From Rhizopus arrhizus (taxonomy: Eukaryota > Mucoromycota > Mucoromycetes > Mucorales > Rhizopodaceae), in NCBI GenBank assembly GCA_024220505.1, contig JAKZZE010000019.1:434001-498000 (forward strand): a stretch of DNA of 64,000 nt, read 5' to 3'. Position 1 is the first letter of the stretch; every line of letters begins with the position of its first letter. The translations under genes were made by a program, and so were the position numbers. Below, piece after piece: positions 57,535 through 64,000 of the stretch. The notes under the pieces are model-generated. The model was not told where the DNA came from and made no database searches. It saw nothing but the letters and a program-made list of their open reading frames with translations.

Positions 57535-60248
57535 ATGTCTAAAGTTAGCATTACTTTGCCAAAGTTGGCACCCAATACCAAACCCTTTGCCAATGCTTTA
57601 AAAGTCACAATTGCTTCTCAAGTAAAAGGTATTAAAGCAACTGAAGTTCCTGGTGATCTTGTTTCTTTAGTTGTATCAAATGAAGTTTCTTTGATTGACG
57701 CGAATGCCGCTGTCAAGTAAGTGTTTTTTAAATTGTCATGTTTAAAACTAAAAACTACGCAAGGTATATTTTTAATGCTACTCATTTCGATGCTGCTTCA
57801 GACGATTCTCTTTTACAATCAGTTGTTATTGAAAAGGAAGAATCTATCATTAGCCCTTTTATTGTCAAGAGAAGACTCGACCAAGCTTTTCAAACAGTAG
57901 AAGAACTTGTATCAAAGTATAGCAAATTGTTTGCCAAGGTAAATGTACATTAAGAACTTTTTATAAAAAACTAAAACCAAATAAAAAGGAATCAGCCAAG
58001 GTTGGCTTTGTCGACGTTATTTTTTACGGTACGCTTGTTGAAGCGTTTGCTTCTTTCAAAGAACCCAGCAAGTACCCTCTTTTAGCTGCCTGGTTTGATA
58101 TTGTTTCCAAAAACAGCAAGGTTTCTGCTGCTGTAGAACATATTAAAGAACAGGTATTTACAAAAAAAATTACAAAAGATGACTCATATTTATGCATACG
58201 TACAACAGAATTCTAAGGGAAGCAAGCCCAAAAAGCAAGGAAATCATGCAGAAAAGAAGGTCACCAAGGATATTCCCAAACCAGCCTTTAATACTGCTAC
58301 TCAAAAGGTTAATGCTGATGTTGCCAGTAAGCCTGTGGATAAGAATATCAAGTAAATTCTGTGGAAAGAAGAGTAGGATAGATTTACTAAACAAGTGAGC
58401 TTATAGGGTTCTTCCTAAAGATAACGTACGCAATGTTATGATTACCTCTGCCCTTCCCTATGTCAACAATGTACCTCATTTGGGTAACATTATTGGTTCA
58501 ACATTGAGTGCTGATGTATTTGCCAGATACTGTCGTGCTCGTGGATACAATACAGCCTACTTTTGTGGTACTGATGAATATGGTACTGCTACTGAAACAA
58601 AGGCATTAGAAGATGGTGTTTCTTGCCAAGAACTTTGTGATAAATACAATGCTATCCACAGCGAAGTATACAAGTGGTTTGATCTTTCCTTTGATCACTT
58701 TGGAAGAACGACAACTGAACGCCAAACTGAAATTGTTCAAGACATGTTTTGGAAGAATTACAAAAATGGAAATATCACCAAGGAATCTATGATTCAATTG
58801 TATTGTGAGAATTGTCAACGGTAAGACAAAGAAGGTAAAAGAGAAAAAGAAAGAAACTGATGTTTTGAACTAGTTTCTTGGCTGATCGTTATGTTGAAGG
58901 TATTTGTCCTCTTTGTCAATACAATGTAAGTCATGAATAGATGAAAAGAGAAGAGATGATATCAATATTCACTAGGATGCTCGTGGTGATCAATGTGATG
59001 CTTGTGGTAAACTTTTGAATGCTACTGAACTTGTTGAGCCTCGTTGTAAGCTTGATGGCAACAGACCTATCATTAGGGAATCCAATCACTTGTTCCTTGA
59101 TTTATCTAAACTGCAACCTGTGATCGAAGAACGCTTCAAGAAATCAAGCACTGAAGGTGGCTGGTCTGCCAACGGTATCAACATTACACAATCTTGGTTA
59201 AAGGAAGGATTGAAGCCAAGATGTATTACACGTGATCTCAAATGGGGTGTACCTGTACCACTTGAAGGATATGAGGACAAGGTGTTTTATGTTTGGTTTG
59301 ATGCTCCTATAGGTTATCCTAGTATCACTGCCAATTACACTGATGAATGGGAAAAGTGGTGGAAGAATCCAGAGCAAGTGAAGTTGTATCAATTCATGGG
59401 TAAGGACAATGTTCCTTTCCACTCTGTCATCTTTCCTGGTAATCAAATGGGTACTGGTGAAAATTGGACGATGGTGAACCATATCAGTACATGTGGTAAG
59501 TGATGATATAAAAAAGACAAGATGAAAAACTAAAGCAAAGAGTATAGAATATCTCAATTATGAAGGTGGTAAATTCTCCAAGTCTCGTAATGTAGGTGTC
59601 TTTGGTAACAATGCAAAGGATACCGGAATTCCTCCATCTGTCTGGCGTTATTACCTTCTCTCTGTTCGTCCAGAAACAAGTGATTCGATGTTTACTTGGA
59701 ATGAATTCATTACGAAAAACAATAGTGAATTATTGAATAATTTTGGTAACTTTGTTAACCGTGCGATTCGATTCATCTTTGCCAAATATGATGGCGTTAT
59801 TCCCAAGGCTGATTTCAGTGGTCCACTAGAAACTGATTTGATCAAGGATGTGAATGGTCTTTTGAAACAATATGTTGAACAAATGGAAGCAGTCAAGCTT
59901 AGAGCAGCCCTTGGTACTCTGATGACTATCTCTGCTCGTGGTAATCAATACCTTCAAGAAGCCAACTTGAGCAATGCTTTATTTGATGAAACACGTGCTA
60001 AATGTGATGCAGTTGTTGCATCTGCTGTCAACTTGATTTATCTTTTGTCTGGTTTGGTGAGCCCATTTATGCCTGCTGTAGCTGACAGCATGTGTCGTCA
60101 ATTGAATGCACCTGCACGTTTGATCCCTGAAGAATTCAGTATGGATATCCTTCCTGGTCATGTTTTGGGAGGTGCTGAATACTTGTTTACAAAGATTGAT
60201 GAAAAGATGGAAGATGTTTGGAAGAATAAGTATGGTACTGGTGCCTAA
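57535..60248 (+). CDS. MES1: Cytosolic methionyl-tRNA synthetase
   Basis: Eight exons (57535-57716, 57764-57938, 57989-58153, 58209-58351, 58407-58820, 58874-58925, 58976-59495, 59548-60248) give 783 residues. The N-terminal about 170 residues resemble the GST-like domain of yeast Mes1 that docks to Arc1, followed by a Lys-rich linker. The class I core has the HIGH-type motif HLGN at about 246, zinc-binding Cys pairs (CENCQR, CPLCQ, CDACGK), the MetRS block [20 protein letters not shown], and the KMSKS-type motif KFSKS at about 559. A helical anticodon-binding domain ends the protein; there is no C-terminal EMAP-like tRNA-binding domain. It charges initiator and elongator tRNA-Met. No mitochondrial presequence is visible. 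Confidence 0.95.
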
Positions 60249-63224
<2,976 letters not shown>

Positions 63225-63346
63225 TTAGAAAACAAAAAAATTATCTCTCAGCATTCCTCTTTCTCTCATTTCAATTGATCTGTGGAAGGGAAGAAGAAAA
63301 CAACTCAACAAAAAAAAAGAGAGAGAATCATTTAGCAAAAAAGAAG

Positions 63347-63379
<33 letters not shown>

Positions 63380-64000
63380 AAACAAAAAAAAAACCAGACT
63401 ATCCCCTTGCTCCCATCTGTCACCCCATTAGATTTTTTTTTTTTTATTCTTTATTTTTTTTTTGCAGTGATTTATATTCCCCTTTTCTCTTCTTCTCATT
63501 GGATTCATGTCATTTTTTTTTTCCCTCTCATAACACACATGCCCCTTGTATGCTTCATCTTTTTTCCTATGTTTATGATCCTTTATGCCTTTTTTTTTTA
63601 TGATTATTTCATCTATGACATGAACATAGTGAATCCCCTTCAACCATTTATAGACTTTTTTATATTAAACTTTATTTTTTCTCAATAATAAATACTTTTT
63701 GCAAACACATTCTATTTTTGATTTTCCTCTAAAAAAAGTAATTTTTACTGTCAAAAACGACATTATAAAAAAAACAAGCTCACTATGGCGTTCTGTGTTA
63801 TTTTGGTGAAACATTTCAATGTAACACAAAATGTCTGTGCCGAAAAAAAAGAGAAGGGATGGGTTATTTAAAGGTTGGGAAATAAGTTTAGTCAAGGGAA
63901 TGATTGGTTTATTTAAATTATTCGAGTTCAACCTCCTTTCTTTTTATTCTCACCCATTTCTTGTAAAGGAGAGAAAGGGAACTAAGGAGAAGGGATGAAT
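63225..64000. other. 3' flank of the zinc finger gene, no further gene seen
   Basis: A-rich and T-rich runs (63346-63377 A, 63430-63472 T) produce long artificial Lys- or Phe-rich frames on both strands. None is supported. The last 300 bp show no recognisable coding sequence. Confidence 0.5.

Noticed and set aside
63275..63688. 137-codon frame after the C2H2 gene
   Set aside because: Composed of Lys and Phe runs from poly(A) and poly(T) tracts; no protein character.

Overview
The window looks like nuclear DNA of a Mucoromycota fungus, most likely a Mucorales mould. The DNA is AT-rich and full of long poly(A)/poly(T) runs. Genes are broken by many short introns (about 45-65 bp, mostly GTAAG/GTATG...TAG), and the proteins are fungal: HAL-type kinase, MET30-like F-box protein, HEL2, ECM33-like wall protein, Ste11-like MAPKKK, and a small ricin-B-fold lectin. 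Most genes were rebuilt by joining exons across introns. Every join reported for an intact gene keeps the reading frame; names rest on motif recognition, not on a database search.

Layout. 1-685: the 5' part of a MON1 gene, cut by the window edge. 0.7-6.2 kb: AT-rich, no clear gene, but with an inverted pair of about 150-bp repeats. 6.2-20.2 kb: gene-dense. In order: HAL/NPR kinase, small unknown protein, CYS-3/MetR-like bZIP, MET30/SCON-2-like F-box WD40 protein, BAP31/YET protein, phosphatidylserine decarboxylase, TAF14-like YEATS protein, HEL2/ZNF598 E3 ligase, perilipin-like protein. 20.2-35.5 kb: gene-poor block with decayed genes (an M18 aminopeptidase relic, an AT-hook-type relic, a possible LINE tail), one C2H2 factor, one intronless ricin-B-like gene and an unexplained GC-richer stretch. 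35.5-60.2 kb: gene-dense again, all on the + strand: SPX-domain phosphate transporter, ECM33-like GPI protein, DDB1, ASE1/PRC1, VPS45, Ste11-like MAPKKK, an unrecognised protein, NOG2, NDUFA2-type complex I subunit, cytosolic methionyl-tRNA synthetase. 62.4-63.2 kb: a four-finger C2H2 factor.

Working together. The clearest functional pair is the bZIP at 8.2-9.0 kb and the F-box protein at 9.5-11.4 kb. In yeasts and Neurospora, homologues of these two form the sulfur-control switch (MET30-MET4, SCON-2-CYS-3, Pof1-Zip1). Finding them next to each other is the most interesting arrangement here. MON1 and VPS45 both serve endosome/vacuole traffic but lie far apart. BAP31 and phosphatidylserine decarboxylase are adjacent endomembrane genes. 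Otherwise the order looks like ordinary eukaryotic housekeeping. No tRNA, rRNA, CRISPR array or intact transposon was recognised.
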